This document shows, one piece after another, positions 24,135 to 35,193 of a stretch of DNA of 64,000 nucleotides. The notes under the pieces are model-generated. The model worked only from the letters and a program-made list of their open reading frames with translations, was not told the origin of the DNA and searched no databases. Both the position numbers and the translations under genes were made by a program. Source of the DNA: Cymodocea nodosa (Eukaryota > Streptophyta > Magnoliopsida > Alismatales > Cymodoceaceae); the NCBI GenBank assembly GCA_036874045.1, contig CM072339.1, positions 9,307,501 through 9,371,500 of the forward strand. The letters run 5' to 3'. Within the stretch, counting starts at the first letter, position 1. Every line of letters starts with the position of its first letter.

Positions 24135-26358
24135 TTTCTTGGTACCCAATGTTGTTGAGGACCAAGTTCATTAAATGCATATTTCTTCTTTTTGTTTAAA
24201 AACAGTTTAACATTATCATTTACATTCTTATTAGTTATAAGTACTACTAATTTATCATTTGCATCATACTTACTTATAGCATTATTGCTCTTATAATCAT
24301 TCTTTTTGTTTTCAGATGTAGTATAACCAAGACCAAGCCGATTTTTATCAGATGTTAATTTATTTTGGTCATGCTCATACATTTCAGTAAGTTCGTACCA
24401 AGATTTTCTACTTGTATTTGAATTTTCAGTACATACAAAATCTTTTTCTGCACAAGAATTTTCATATAAATCACATGTAGAATGAGTAATTGGTCTAACA
24501 CTAGAGTTTTGAATTTCATGCTCAAATTTCTGAATTTTTAGTTTACTATGATTGTTTGACATTTTTGAAACATTAGTGACTGAATTTCTAGAACAAGAAA
24601 CAAGATTTTTAGAAACATTTATAGTCATGTTAGAAGTACATTTAGATAAATCACATTAGTTTATATTATTACTACATGATTCATCCCTTGAATTACCTAC
24701 TTCTACATATTTTTTACCTTGTTTCAAGATAAAAGAAATTTTAGTCTTAGATTTACTTGAACTGCAACTAATAAATCCTTTATTGGCTTGAGATTCAGGA
24801 TAATCAAATCTTAAGCCAAATTTATATGACACCGTAGGGGTACTAGTTAGTTTATCTAACTTAGTTTGACTTAAATTCCATTTTTCAATAATAGAATTTA
24901 AATCTAGCTCTCTCATATTTAATCTATCAATCTCTAATTCAAGATCATTTATATTGTTTCTCAATATTTCATTTTCAAATTCTATCTTTAATTTTTTAGC
25001 ATTTGTATTCTATATTTGTTCATGCAAGTCACATTCATTAAATCAAAATTTATGCAAATCTCTAGCATGATTTTCATTATCACATTTAAAATTTTCTAAA
25101 GTAGTAGACAGGAAACAATTTTCTTCTTCCAAAATGGACAAAGAGTTTCTAATATTCTTATTTTCCAGTTTACAAACTTTAAGTTTTTGTAATAATGCAT
25201 GATAAGCACATAATAATTCAAGTTAAAATCTGAATGACTTTTAGGATCCTAAGACTCATCTATCATGAAGCACACATGAGCAACGTCTTCTAACTCTTGT
25301 TCTTCTTCTGAATGTGAAGATTTTGATGATGATTCCTCAAATTTAGACTCTTCTAACATGTCATCCCAAGTGACCTTCAAAGCCTTTTTCTTGTAAAACT
25401 TTTTCTGAGTTTTTTAAACCATCTTCTTCTGATTTGTCCTACTATGCTTTTCATTTTTCCTTATAGAACAATCTAGAGAAAGATGTCTTGGTTTCTTACA
25501 GTTGTAACATACATACTTTATGGATGAAGAATTTCTATCATTCAGTGATTTTGACATTGAAGGTTTATCATTTATGTTCCTTTGCTGTTTCCTAGCTTTC
25601 CATGCTTTTTTGAATTTTCTAGTCAACAAAATCAAATCCTCATCAGAATCAATAGATATATTAAAATCTGAATTAATATCAAAGGCTATTTCTTTCTTCA
25701 TTTTTAGTTTGTTGTGATTCAATGATTCATTTAATTGAACTTCATAAGCAGTTAAGTTTCCTATAAGTTCATTTATGGTATAAACATTTAAATCTCGTGA
25801 TTCCTCAATTGATGTCACTTTCTGGGACCATTTAGAACTTAGGGATCTGAGAATTTTCCTCACCAAATCTTTCTATTCAAAATTCTATCCTAAGCATTTT
25901 AAAGAGTTTATAATATCAAGGAATCTGGAAAACATCTTAGAAATACTTTCGTCTTCATGCATATTAAAGAATTCATACTTATGAATTAATATGTTAATCT
26001 TAGTCTCTTTAACTTGAGAAGTACCTTCATGTGAAACTTCTAATGCATGCCACACCTTATAAGTAAATTTATATGCCGACACTTTACTGAACTGTTCATA
26101 TCTCAATGCACAAAATAAAATATTTAAGCCTTTAGCATTCAAAGTTTCATTTTCTTTTTCAGTAATTGTCCAAGTATTATAAGGGATAGATAATGGAGTA
26201 TATGGTTTAGAAATCATGAATCACAACTTGTGATCTATACTTTGAAGAAAGATTGTCATCCTATATTTCCAATATTCAAAATGTATTCCATCAAATAAAG
26301 GGGGACGATTAAGATTTTGACCTTCATATAAAGAAAAATTACCATTTCCAATAGCCAT
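24135..26358 (-). pseudogene. Copia gag (element 2)
   Basis: Capsid-nucleocapsid gene of the SIRE-like element. The likely start is the ATG at 26358 (MAIGNGNFSLYEG), followed by a stop-interrupted UBN2-type gag domain with ILFCALRYEQFSKVSA and FSRFLDIINSLK. The zinc knuckle CYNCKKPRHLSLDC (CX2CX4HX4C spacing) lies near 25470-25512. It has Arg in place of the usual Gly before His. A long charged, Asn/Ser-rich, coiled-coil-like tail follows (24122-24964). The long tail is usual in SIRE/Maximus gag. Stops at about 26225, 25880, 25413, 25020 and 24655 break it. Confidence 0.88.
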
Positions 26359-26545
26359 CTTACCTTAGACTTTTCAACCTATTTGATTTTAAATAGTCTA
26401 AAACTATAAGAACAATTTGAGCCTTAAATTGAGAAGGTTAAGAGTATACTTAAATATCAATTTCTATTTAAAAAACAAGGAAGGCAGAATAAGCAATGAT
26501 ATTAAATAAGTTGGTATCGATTTTATATCAAAGATTATTAACAAA

Positions 26546-26557
26546 GCTCTGATATCA
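26546..26557 (-). promoter_or_regulatory. Primer binding site (tRNA-iMet type)
   Basis: On the minus strand TGATATCAGAGC lies two bases after the LTR end. It differs by one base from TGGTATCAGAGC, the complement of the 3' end of plant initiator methionine tRNA used by copia elements. It fixes this LTR as the 5' LTR and the element's orientation. Confidence 0.9.
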
Positions 26558-26559
26558 CT

Positions 26560-28168
26560 TGTAGGATTGTATGGCTACACAAGAGGGGGGTGAATTGTGT
26601 TTTTCAATATTTTCGATTATAATTGAAACTTCAAAACTCAAAAACAAGTCAAGACATTGTTTTCATAAAATCATTTTATTCAAGGTTTCAATTACAATAT
26701 ACAATTCAATTCTCCTCAGAAATTATAGATGCAATTATATATTGATACCATGTTTCATCTATAGAATTTCATAACTACAAACAAAGAAAACTTATTTACG
26801 GAATTTAAAACATTTCTCCCTATTTAAGATCTTTCTTCTTCTTCTTCTTTTTCTTCTTCAGCAATTCTTCAATGATGAATATCTGACTTTCTCTACTTCA
26901 CTGAATTTGCTTTCTTCTGATACTTCAGATCTTCAGTGACATAGATCTTACCTTTTTTTACTTCACTGAATTTTCTTCCACTTGAGTGTTTTTCCTCGAA
27001 AAGTGTTTTTGATCCTTGAAAGGATTTTTTGTTTGGTGTGCAGGGATAAATGATCAACGAGAATTCTATGCCTTTTATACTATCTCTTCATTTCATGCAT
27101 ATCCTCCACGTTTAATCACTACCAGTTTTTCACTTCTTCACGCCTTTTCTTTTTCCTTCATCGAAATACACACATTCTTCTTCACGCCTTTTCTTTTTCC
27201 TTCATCGAAATACACACATTCTGACTCACGTTTACATTTCGAATTTTCTTTAATCATCAATCCTAGATCTTTGAAAAATTTCCTACAAAATAAACTTTCT
27301 CGTCTAAAATTTTTCATTAAGTATAATATGAAGTCGTTACTTTACTATTAACTAAACGAGTAACACAAGTAGATATATAACTTAATGAGTTCCTCATGTG
27401 ACAACTCACATGACAAGTACTATAGCTAACTCAACGAACTAAGTCTGTGGTGTTACGCTAACTCAATGAATCAACTTCGTGGTGTTACGATAACTCAACG
27501 AACCATCTTTGTTGTGTTACAGATAACTCAACGAACCAGTAATAAACAAATATTTTTATAATACGAATTTTACCACGTGCAAAAATAACAATTTAAGTTT
27601 TATAATGCTAACCTAACGCGTTGCCTTAGTGTTCAATATAGCAACTCAATGCATTTAGTTATGTTAACTTAACAAGTTTAACATGTGCACCTCACATGAT
27701 ACAATATAACATTCGTAACTTTTAATTCATCACATGTATAACACTAACTTAACGAGTTCGTTTCTTCTTTTACTTACTAACTTAACAAGTTCTCACCTGA
27801 CCTAATTTAACCTTTAAGCCTCTAACTTAACGAGTTCTCATATGATCTCTATACAAATAACACTCTAACTTAACGAGTTATCTAAACATGCACTGTTCAT
27901 GATACATAAAATATAACTTTAAAACATATCATGCTTTTCAATAAAAACACACACGTTAACTTAACGTTTAGTTAAATGAGAAATTAATGTAACGAAACGA
28001 CTAGTTATTAATTTAGTATAATTTCAGATCTAATACAGACAAGTATTTATATATGTAAACTTTTTCTATATTAATTGATGATTTTTAATTTCTTTTCACA
28101 GTCAATAGTAATTGAGTAAATATGATTACTTTCATTCAGCACACATCATCAAAACAAAATACTCAACA
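26560..28168 (-). mobile_element. 5' LTR of copia element 2
   Basis: LTR of 1609 bases with TGTTGAGTATTTTG at 28168 and CCTACA at 26560 on the minus strand. A TATA box lies at 27074-27081. TAACTTAACGAGTT-type repeats lie between about 27660 and 27890, and palindromic AACTCAACGAA segments near 27430-27540. About two copies of the 64-base unit remain near 26875-26965. It differs from the LTR at 6780-8495 by many substitutions, so the insertion is not recent. Confidence 0.92.
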
Positions 28169-28560
28169 TCTACCACTTTTCCTTATATGAATCCTTGTGG
28201 TCCTTCTCTACTAACCCTCTTTCCTAACATTTCTACCTGCATGGATCCTTGCAAGTCACCAACCTCTCTCTACTTCATTCCCTTTACATGTTGCTAGTCA
28301 TGGGTTAAGTTAAAGTCTTGTTACACCAAGAGGCTAACCTTTAACCATGCAAGGTGGGCACCTAACACCTTCCTACTCTATACCCTAAATACTTACCTTG
28401 AATCTCTACCATAGGTCAGACCCTTATCTACGAGGGGGACCATTCTCCCTCGAGTTTTCTTAGTTTTATCTTAACAAACTAAGTGATGACTCCATTTCCC
28501 TTCCTCTCATCCCAAAGTGGGATTGTCTCTAATATATAGCACTTCTTCATATGTGTTATA
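28169..28560. other. Unassigned non-coding stretch
   Basis: Sequence of mixed composition to the left of the gene island. It contains no convincing reading frame, and I recognise no element in it. It may be an old LTR relic. It bounds the 5' LTR of the copia element. Confidence 0.4.
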
Positions 28561-28566
28561 ATGTGC

Positions 28567-28870
28567 ACTAGTGTTGTTGGTAAGAGGCTCAAAGTGAGGT
28601 ATCTACATCTCTTCCTATTGTGATGCCTTAATAAACTATCATCATAGGGCATTCTATTAGAGCTATTACAATAGGTTGGTTTACCATGATAGCCACTCAA
28701 CTATCACCAAAAGTCATGTTGATTGTCACAATAGATCATCTATTGTGATGATTGCATAAAACTATCACAAAAGTCTATCAGAATACGACCTATTATGATA
28801 GCTTTAAAGTGGCCCTCTTTGATGGTTTCTTGGCTACTGTGATGGCCATCACAATATCCCCAAATTCTTA
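28567..28870. repeat. Subterminal-type inverted repeats (DNA transposon relic?)
   Basis: A run of short direct and inverted copies of ACTATCACAA / TTGTGATAGT-like words, for example near 28690-28710, 28720-28760 and 28765-28800. Such arrays are typical of subterminal regions of CACTA-like DNA transposons. No transposase and no clear terminal repeat were found. The remainder up to about 29840 is AT-rich with nothing recognisable. Confidence 0.35.
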
Positions 28871-29846
28871 TGGTAATTGAAAAAGAAATTACCAAACTTT
28901 GGTAAACAAAAAGATCCATGGATTCTATGTAAAATCCCACATCTTCGCACTTTTTAGAAAAAGCACATTAAAATGCAACTGTTGTGTATTTGAAATAAAA
29001 ATAGAAATGTTGAAGATGATAAAAAATAGAAATATTGAAATTTACAAAAACAAATCGTATGTGAAATGGCTATAAAATCACAACTGCCATGAGATTTTGT
29101 AAAAGAAAGAATAATATTAATTAATTGACAAAAATAGACAAATTGTTTTATTTTTACTATAAAATAATCAGTTAAATAATAGTAATGTGCTATTTAACCA
29201 TAATGACCCATTAGCGTATGTCGGTGAGAGAAAATATTCTAAAACTAGTTAATTTAATTTAACTAATGTTATATATTTTTAATATTTATCATAGTATTTT
29301 TAGTAACATGTAAGTAAACATGAATTTCCAAGTTTTATTATATAAGCAACAATTTTGTTCTATTATATCGTGGACGCTTGTTAACAATTTTGTATTTGGA
29401 AGAGTCGATACACTAAAGTCCAACAGTAGAATTTCCTTAAATTAATGTTCAAAAAAGTAAGTATTACGCTATAACTGAAAATCCTTTAGCAATGGGAAAA
29501 ATAATTGAACTCCAAATAATGAGACTTTTACTTAGATATCTTTAGCAAGTAGATCATATATCTTTTGAATTAAAAATTATATGAGATATGGTTAAAAAAT
29601 TAAAATCATAATTATAATACACTTACATTGGTTACTTCTCTGAAACCACAAATAAATCGCAATTTTAAGTATACAAAAAATTTTAAGATAGTATTTTAAT
29701 TCAAAGGGGTACATGAGTCAGCAAAAACAAAAATAAAATAAGCAACAAGGGTAAGTGCTTCAGAAAATTTATTTAGACTTTCCTCGGCAGTTAGAATTCA
29801 GTGGTTGAAGGTCTTAAATTTATTTATAATCAACCATAGATGATTT

Positions 29847-30022
29847 AATCAAGCGACGTCTGGAGGCTCCAGATCTGCTCTGGCTACGGGGGCCGAAGCA
29901 TGACTCACGGACTCAGATTGTGCTGGATTCCTGGCCGTGGTCTTGTGGGCCGCACCGGCCCTGTCGCCGTATTCCTTGAGGCAGCTACGCCAATTTTTCC
30001 CGAAAAGCCTTTTCTTTTCAAC
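29847..30022 (-). CDS. Possible exon of an unrecognised gene
   Basis: GC-rich stretch that is open on the minus strand from a splice-acceptor-like TGTCTTAG (ending at 30023) to a stop at 29847-29849. The frame begins VEKKRLFGKNWRSCLKEYG, followed by a region rich in Ala, Thr and Ser. An in-frame TAG precedes it exactly at the putative acceptor, as an intron would. A second GC-richer open piece lies at 30035-30226 with another acceptor-like TTTTATAG at its start. I do not recognise the protein. It could be the 3' end of a gene arranged head-to-head with the serine-rich gene, or a remnant. Confidence 0.3.
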
Positions 30023-30208
30023 CTAAGACAGATTCTATCCCAGTACAAATGTGACGACCATGCTTTTGGGGAATAATGGTATTAATCCGTTGCTAGATAT
30101 TCCTCGGTCTTGATCCAAACTATTCGTCCCACCACTTTCGTCTACGCTCTTTTCCGCTTGCTCAAGATTTTCAGAATCTGATCCCTTTCCCTCCACGTAC
30201 TTGCTGCC

Positions 30209-30216
30209 TATAAAAG
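30209..30216 (+). promoter_or_regulatory. TATA box candidate
   Basis: TATAAAAG lies 35 bases before the first ATG of the serine-rich gene. The spacing would leave a very short 5' leader, so either the leader is minimal or translation begins at a later ATG (residue 61, at 30431). Confidence 0.45.
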
Positions 30217-30250
30217 TATAAAACACAACAGCAAAAGTGCGAAAATACCC

Positions 30251-31240
30251 ATGTTTCTGTTCCCATCGTCGTCGTCGCCGTCAGCTTCTTCTTCCCACGT
30301 CCACCTCCATGCAACGGAACAAAAAACAACAGGCTGGTCTGAGAACAACCCACATGGCCGTAGAATTTTGTCAGGGAACAAGTGGGGTTGGTCTTCTCCT
30401 GCTGCGCCCAAGGTGGTGGAAGTCCCAAGAATGCCCCAGTCACCACCTCCGCAACTCCCGAAATCCGACCACGTCGACTCTGACCCGACGTCATCGTTTA
30501 CGCTGGACACCACCACCGACTTCGACTTCTGCGTTGATCCCGGTGAGATCTCTAAGGACGAGCATTCCACAGCAGATGAGCTCTTCTCGGATGGCAAGAT
30601 CCTTCCCATCCCCATTCACCACAAAAATCAGGGTCGCATCTGCCCTTCTGTGCCGGTTCCCGCTCGGGCTCTTCCTCATTCACCAGCGGTGCCTCAGAGG
30701 CCGATTAGCCGCAGGGGATGTGAAACCTTGAAGGAGGTCATATCTCGACCACAAGACGAGGAGGGGGATGACAACCACAAGCCCGCCATCCATGCGAAGG
30801 CACCCTCCCCGTTCTGGAGGTTCGGTAGAAGCACAAGTCTGAAAGTCGTCGGTGGTGGTACCGGAGGTGGAATTTTCTCTTCCTTACATATTTTGTCTCG
30901 GAGCAAGTCCACAGGTTCCAATCTACATCCAGAGTATCAACGGCAGTCCAGCGTCACCACCAGAAGAAGAAGAAACAGTTGCAGTGGCCTGGACTCTTAC
31001 CACAAGCCCGGTAACCGGAATTTCATCAATTCATCGGCAATCTCCTCCCGGTCTTCTTGCTACTACCGCCCTTTCAGGTACCATGGGGATGTTGGAGTTC
31101 GGCCGGTACTCAACTTTTCTCCACTCAACATTCTCCCGAAGGGGAGGAGCAGCAGTGGGTTCTTCAGTCATCTTCTTTGTACAGGGAAGGAGAGGAGGGG
31201 CTGTAAGATGCCAATGTCCTCTCGTCGGAAGTCTGCGTAG
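30251..31240 (+). CDS. Serine-rich plant regulator-like protein (MAKR/DUF1645-like)
   Basis: An intact single-exon reading frame of 329 codons, GC-rich in an AT-rich window, hence probably a real host gene. The N-terminus is serine-rich. Residues 90-96 read DFDFCVD and 108-119 ADELFSDGKILP. This acidic FxF...ADELFxxGxIxP block is characteristic of plant membrane-associated kinase regulator (MAKR) and DUF1645-type proteins. Residues 188-198 are FWRFGRSTSLK, a basic patch. A basic cluster (TRRRRN) lies at 237-242. The C-terminus holds RPVLNFSPLNIL, then a basic tail. No signal peptide or membrane segment is evident. Family assignment is by motif resemblance only; the role would be signalling or regulatory. 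An alternative start is M61. Confidence 0.7.
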   Translation: MFLFPSSSSPSASSSHVHLHATEQKTTGWSENNPHGRRILSGNKWGWSSPAAPKVVEVPRMPQSPPPQLPKSDHVDSDPTSSFTLDTTTDFDFCVDPGEISKDEHSTADELFSDGKILPIPIHHKNQGRICPSVPVPARALPHSPAVPQRPISRRGCETLKEVISRPQDEEGDDNHKPAIHAKAPSPFWRFGRSTSLKVVGGGTGGGIFSSLHILSRSKSTGSNLHPEYQRQSSVTTRRRRNSCSGLDSYHKPGNRNFINSSAISSRSSCYYRPFRYHGDVGVRPVLNFSPLNILPKGRSSSGFFSHLLCTGKERRGCKMPMSSRRKSA

Positions 31241-31274
31241 ATGTGTTGAACTATGGGTTGGGAGAAAATCTGTC

Positions 31275-31280
31275 AATAAA
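31275..31280 (+). terminator. Polyadenylation signal candidate
   Basis: AATAAA lies 35 bases after the stop codon of the serine-rich gene, a plausible position for plant 3'-end formation. It supports the end of the transcription unit close to this point. Confidence 0.45.
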
Positions 31281-32465
31281 TGGGCGGTTGTTGGACCACA
31301 CGTTTGAATAGATGTTCTGTGTTTTCTGTGAAATCTTTTAGACCAATCGATTTTAAGGCACCTTGGAAAAATAATGAACATCAGTGTTTCAAATGAAGCG
31401 CACAGAGTTCTATCTTCGTATTCTTGCAAGTGGTGTAGATTTATCGGCCCAGATAGTGGTAACGAACGTTAGCCTGAAAACCGTGTTTACAAACCAAGTT
31501 TTCACAAGCAATTTAGATGATCAAAATCTATTTAGCGTGCAGAATTGGTTCTCCGTTGTATGTACAACTACAGGGTTTTGTTTTTGTACACTAAAATGTA
31601 TTAAATATGCTGAAATCTTCCCAAAACCCTTTTTAAGTACTTTATACAGGGAAAGTTCAGGTTTAGAACTGTGTATTTTATTTGGCATTTTAGGATTATC
31701 TAGGTAATCTTTACAAGTTCCTAAAAAACAAGAAAATGCATTTACATCAACTTGATTACATTGAGAACGTGCTCTTCAAATGATTTAACTAAAATTCTAT
31801 TTTAGTTGACTTCAAATACTAATTACGTTCTTAACATATTTTTATAAATTTTTCAATAATAAACAGCACTTTCTTTTCTTACAAAGAAGAGCTGGCATAG
31901 AATATGTTCATGTGTAGACACGGCAAAAGTAGAGAAGGGGGAAGAGAGAGAGAAAAGAAGTCTCCACCAAGAAAATTTAAAAAAAATAAAGTGAATGTGT
32001 TTTTCTGCAAAGATAAATTAAATTAAATAAATAAAATTTTATCTATGAGACTAGAGTAAATGCAACCAGAAGAATTTAAAGTATAGAATAACTAAAAAGG
32101 CAACAAAGGTTCTAGAGGGATGATATAAGTGTCCTAGGAGCAAAATAAAGGAATCAATAGCGAAGGAAAACTAGTTTTCCTTCTCAGCTTCGATTTTGTT
32201 GAACCACCTGCTAGGCGCTTCCAAATTGCTCCAACAACATTAAGTGGAAAATATTGATGGTCCATTTGACCAAAAATGGGTAAGTTATTTTGCATGCAAG
32301 GAAAGTGTCAAGCACCATTGCATGTCTAAATTACTCAACCTTTCAAGCAAATTTAACACAATCTATATGTGAATGTGCATGACTAATCTAGGTATCCTAA
32401 GTTTTTGACTACGTACCCTAAATGTGTGATTAGTGCCATAGGTGTAATTAGTGTCCTAATTTATG
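31281..32465. other. AT-rich intergenic stretch
   Basis: Non-coding sequence downstream of the host gene. Short open stretches (for example 31384-31707) have no codon bias or recognisable domain. I see no LTR, tRNA or transposase in it. Confidence 0.6.
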
Positions 32466-32467
32466 CT

Positions 32468-33712
32468 TTAAGGGGGTTTAGTGTACGTAGGAAATCAAGA
32501 AAAGGAAAGGAAAGTTTAAACTTTTCTTTTGTAAGTCGTTAGTGTACTTCAGATTTGATGGAAAGGAATGTACATAATTTTCGGTGGTATAAAATGACAG
32601 ACATTCATTTCCGTCTATTCATTTCCGACCTCTACACTTGCGAAAAAATCATCATCATCCTCTACATGCGCTCACCTACTTCTTTGAAACCTAGGAATCT
32701 TCCTGTGCTTGCCCACTCGCTTGCTTGCTTGCTTGATAGCTGCCATTGTCGCTCGTGTGCTCGCCTGCAACCTACTTCCACTTCCTTGCTCTCGCTACTG
32801 CTCGCATCCTTGCAGTCGCCCACTTGCCTGGTTGCTCGCTTGCCGTTGTCACTCGCATGCTTGCACTCGCCTGTTGTCACTCGCAATCACTCGCTCTCGC
32901 TCGCCTACTCACACTCCCACTTGCATTTTTGTGCTCGTAGTCGCCCACTCCCACTTGCTTGCTCCTGCTACGGCTCACTTGCTCGTAGTTCGCCGCTCGC
33001 CTAGTCGCCCGCTTGCCGTTGTCGCTCGCATACTACACTTGCCAGTTGTTGCTTGTAGTCACTCGCTCACCTAGTCACCTGCTTGTTGCTCGCTCGTGTG
33101 GTCACCCACTTGCTGCTCGCAATCGCTCGCTCGCTTGCCTGGTCACTTGCTTGCCACTGTCGCTTGTGTTCTCACACTCACCTTGTTGTCCACTTGCCAC
33201 TGTCATTGGTGTGCTCATAGTCGCCTACTGCCGCTCGTAGTCACCCATTGCCTATAGGTATAGAATCTACAAATACTTTGCATAATATTAACTTGGATGT
33301 AGGTGTTTAGTTCATATAAACAAAAATAAATTGTGGTTAAAGACTAAGATAGGATATTCTCTAATGCTTGGTGAAATTGACAAGTGTGTGAAGCATGCTA
33401 AATATTTACCATCAACTGACTTCTTCTAGTATTTATGACATGCTAAATTGTGCTAAATATTTGCTAAAATTGTGTGAAATTGACTAGTCTTTACATTCAT
33501 GTTGTAATAATTTGAATACTTTGTACCTTTAGACTAAAAAATTAATTAAATTAAGTAATTTCATTTAATTAAATACTTATAATATAATAATAATAATATT
33601 TGTTTAACTGAAGTTTCAGATTAATGTATCAATTATACAATTTTAGGTAGTATTTACAATTTATTTCATTATTTTTTAATTTCTAAATATTCTAGCGTGC
33701 ACTAAACCTCCA
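32468..33712. mobile_element. Candidate element with weak terminal inverted repeats
   Basis: The left end GGGGGTTTAGTGTAC (32468) and the right end GTGCACTAAACCTCC (to 33712) form an imperfect inverted repeat, about 13 of 15 positions. A third related copy, GTGCACTAAACCCC, lies near 33753. The interior is mostly a CTCGCTTGC-type minisatellite. No transposase and no clear target duplication were found. A non-autonomous DNA element is possible; chance similarity of low-complexity ends is not excluded. Confidence 0.3.
32705..33250 (+). repeat. Degenerate CTCGCTTGC-type minisatellite
   Basis: About 550 bases composed of shuffled short words such as CACTCGC, GCTCGCTTGC, GCCGTTGTCGCTCG and TAGTCGCCCAC. 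The plus strand is rich in C and T and poor in A, so the stretch is open in several frames at once. Those frames give cysteine/leucine-rich nonsense and are not genes. Composition is sharply different from both sides. Confidence 0.8.
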
Positions 33713-34144
33713 CGAGAATTCTAACTTTCTGAACTTTCCGATAGGTGCACTAAACCCCTATAGGAATTCTAACATTCCAGACATTCCATTTCCTTTTGAA
33801 CTTTTCATTTTCTTTCCATCTGAACTTTCTGGTGTGTACTAGCACGCCTTTAAGTAGGTAAGAAAAGGAGAAGAGACAAGTCCATTGGTCCTAGAGGAGA
33901 GAGGGGAAGAGAGAAGGGCTCTATAGGCCTTGGACAGAGAAAAGATGAGAGGATGAGAAGAGGATAAAGTAAATTCTCTTAAGAGAGTAATATACAAACT
34001 CTCTTAGGAGAGTTGTAAATGACCATCATGCTTAGTGCTTAAGTGACCTAGGGTGCCCTTAAATGATCTACTTAGTGGGTAAAATATGAGTCTAAATGTT
34101 GTGGCAAGTCATAAGAGTGAATTAATTAACTAAGAAATTCAATT

Positions 34145-35193
34145 ACTAGAACCAAATGAATTTTTAAGAATAAATCTAATGAAATAGGTGTTGTGGTTAG
34201 GAATAATGTTAGACTAGTTGCTTAAAGGTATACACAAGAAGAATGTCTAGACTTTGATGAGACTTTTACTCCTACTACCTATCTAGAATCAATAAGGATA
34301 TTATTGGCATATGTATGTTAAATAAGATTTAGTTTTTTCTAAATAGATGTTAAAAATACTTTTCTAAATGAGTTTATAAAAGAAAAAGTATATGTGAAGC
34401 AACCACTTAGATTTGAACATGAAAAATATATTGATTATGTATATAAATTAAAGAAGACTCTCTATAGATTAAAGCAAATTCCTAGATTTTTTTGCTTCAA
34501 AATGAAGTTTCTATAGGAAAGGTGGATTATACACTATTAATTAAGAAAAATAAGCAAGATATTCTATTGGTGCAAATCTATGTGGATGATATTATTTTTA
34601 GATTTACAAATGGAAAACTTTGTGATGATTTTGCGACTAAAATGAAAAATCAATTTGAGGTGAATATGATAGGGGAACTAAATTTCTTTTCAAGTTTACA
34701 AATTAAACAAGTGGAAAATGACATTTTTATTTATCAAGAAAAATATACCAAGGATTTGTTAAGGAGATTTGAGTTGGATGATAGTAAATTTATTGGTACA
34801 CACATGAGCTCATTGATAAAATTAGATAAAGATGAAAATGACAAGTTTATTGATATCAAGAAGTACAAAAGCATGATTAGTTATTTATTATACTTGACAA
34901 CAAGTAGACTCAATATTATGTTTAGCATTGTGCTTGTGCTAGATTTGAAGCATGGCCTAAGGATTCAAATTTAATTATTGTTAAGAGAATTTTTAGGTAT
35001 CTATATAGAATTGGTTGGATATAGTGATATAGACTTTGCTAGATGCAAATCAAAGAGTAAAAGTACTAGTAGTACTTGTTAGTTTTTAGGTAATTCTCTA
35101 GTTTCATGGTTTAGTAAGAAATAGAATTGTACGACATTATCTATTACAAAGGTAGAGTATTTGGCTATAGTTCTATGTTGTGTACAAATATTG
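34145..35193 (+). pseudogene. Copia RT/RNase H relic, plus strand
   Basis: A decayed SIRE-like pol fragment on the opposite strand from the main copia composite. It opens near 34145 with RT sequence, including YTQEECLDFDETFTP and, after two stops, DVKNTFLNEF and VYVKQPL. The open part at 34492-34974 has VQIYVDDIIF (catalytic Asp pair kept), then IGELNFFSSLQIKQ and SLIKLDKDEND. RNase H remains follow in shifted frames to 35193, where a gypsy LTR start (TGTTGACACC) interrupts them. The region 33715-34140 upstream is purine-rich non-coding sequence. Confidence 0.85.

Noticed and set aside
28169-29840. Possible complete CACTA element
   Set aside because: Subterminal-like repeats are present, but no matching CACTA termini, target duplication or transposase could be identified.
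30237-31429. Other-frame and antisense open frames overlapping the serine-rich gene
   Set aside because: The GC-rich composition opens several frames. Only 30251-31240 carries the conserved DFDFCVD and ADELFSDGKILP blocks, so the rest are shadows.
32555-33240. Overlapping long open frames on both strands in the CTCGCTTGC-type region
   Set aside because: The frames are open because the minisatellite lacks A on one strand; products are repetitive Cys/Leu/Ser nonsense with no domain and no consistent frame.
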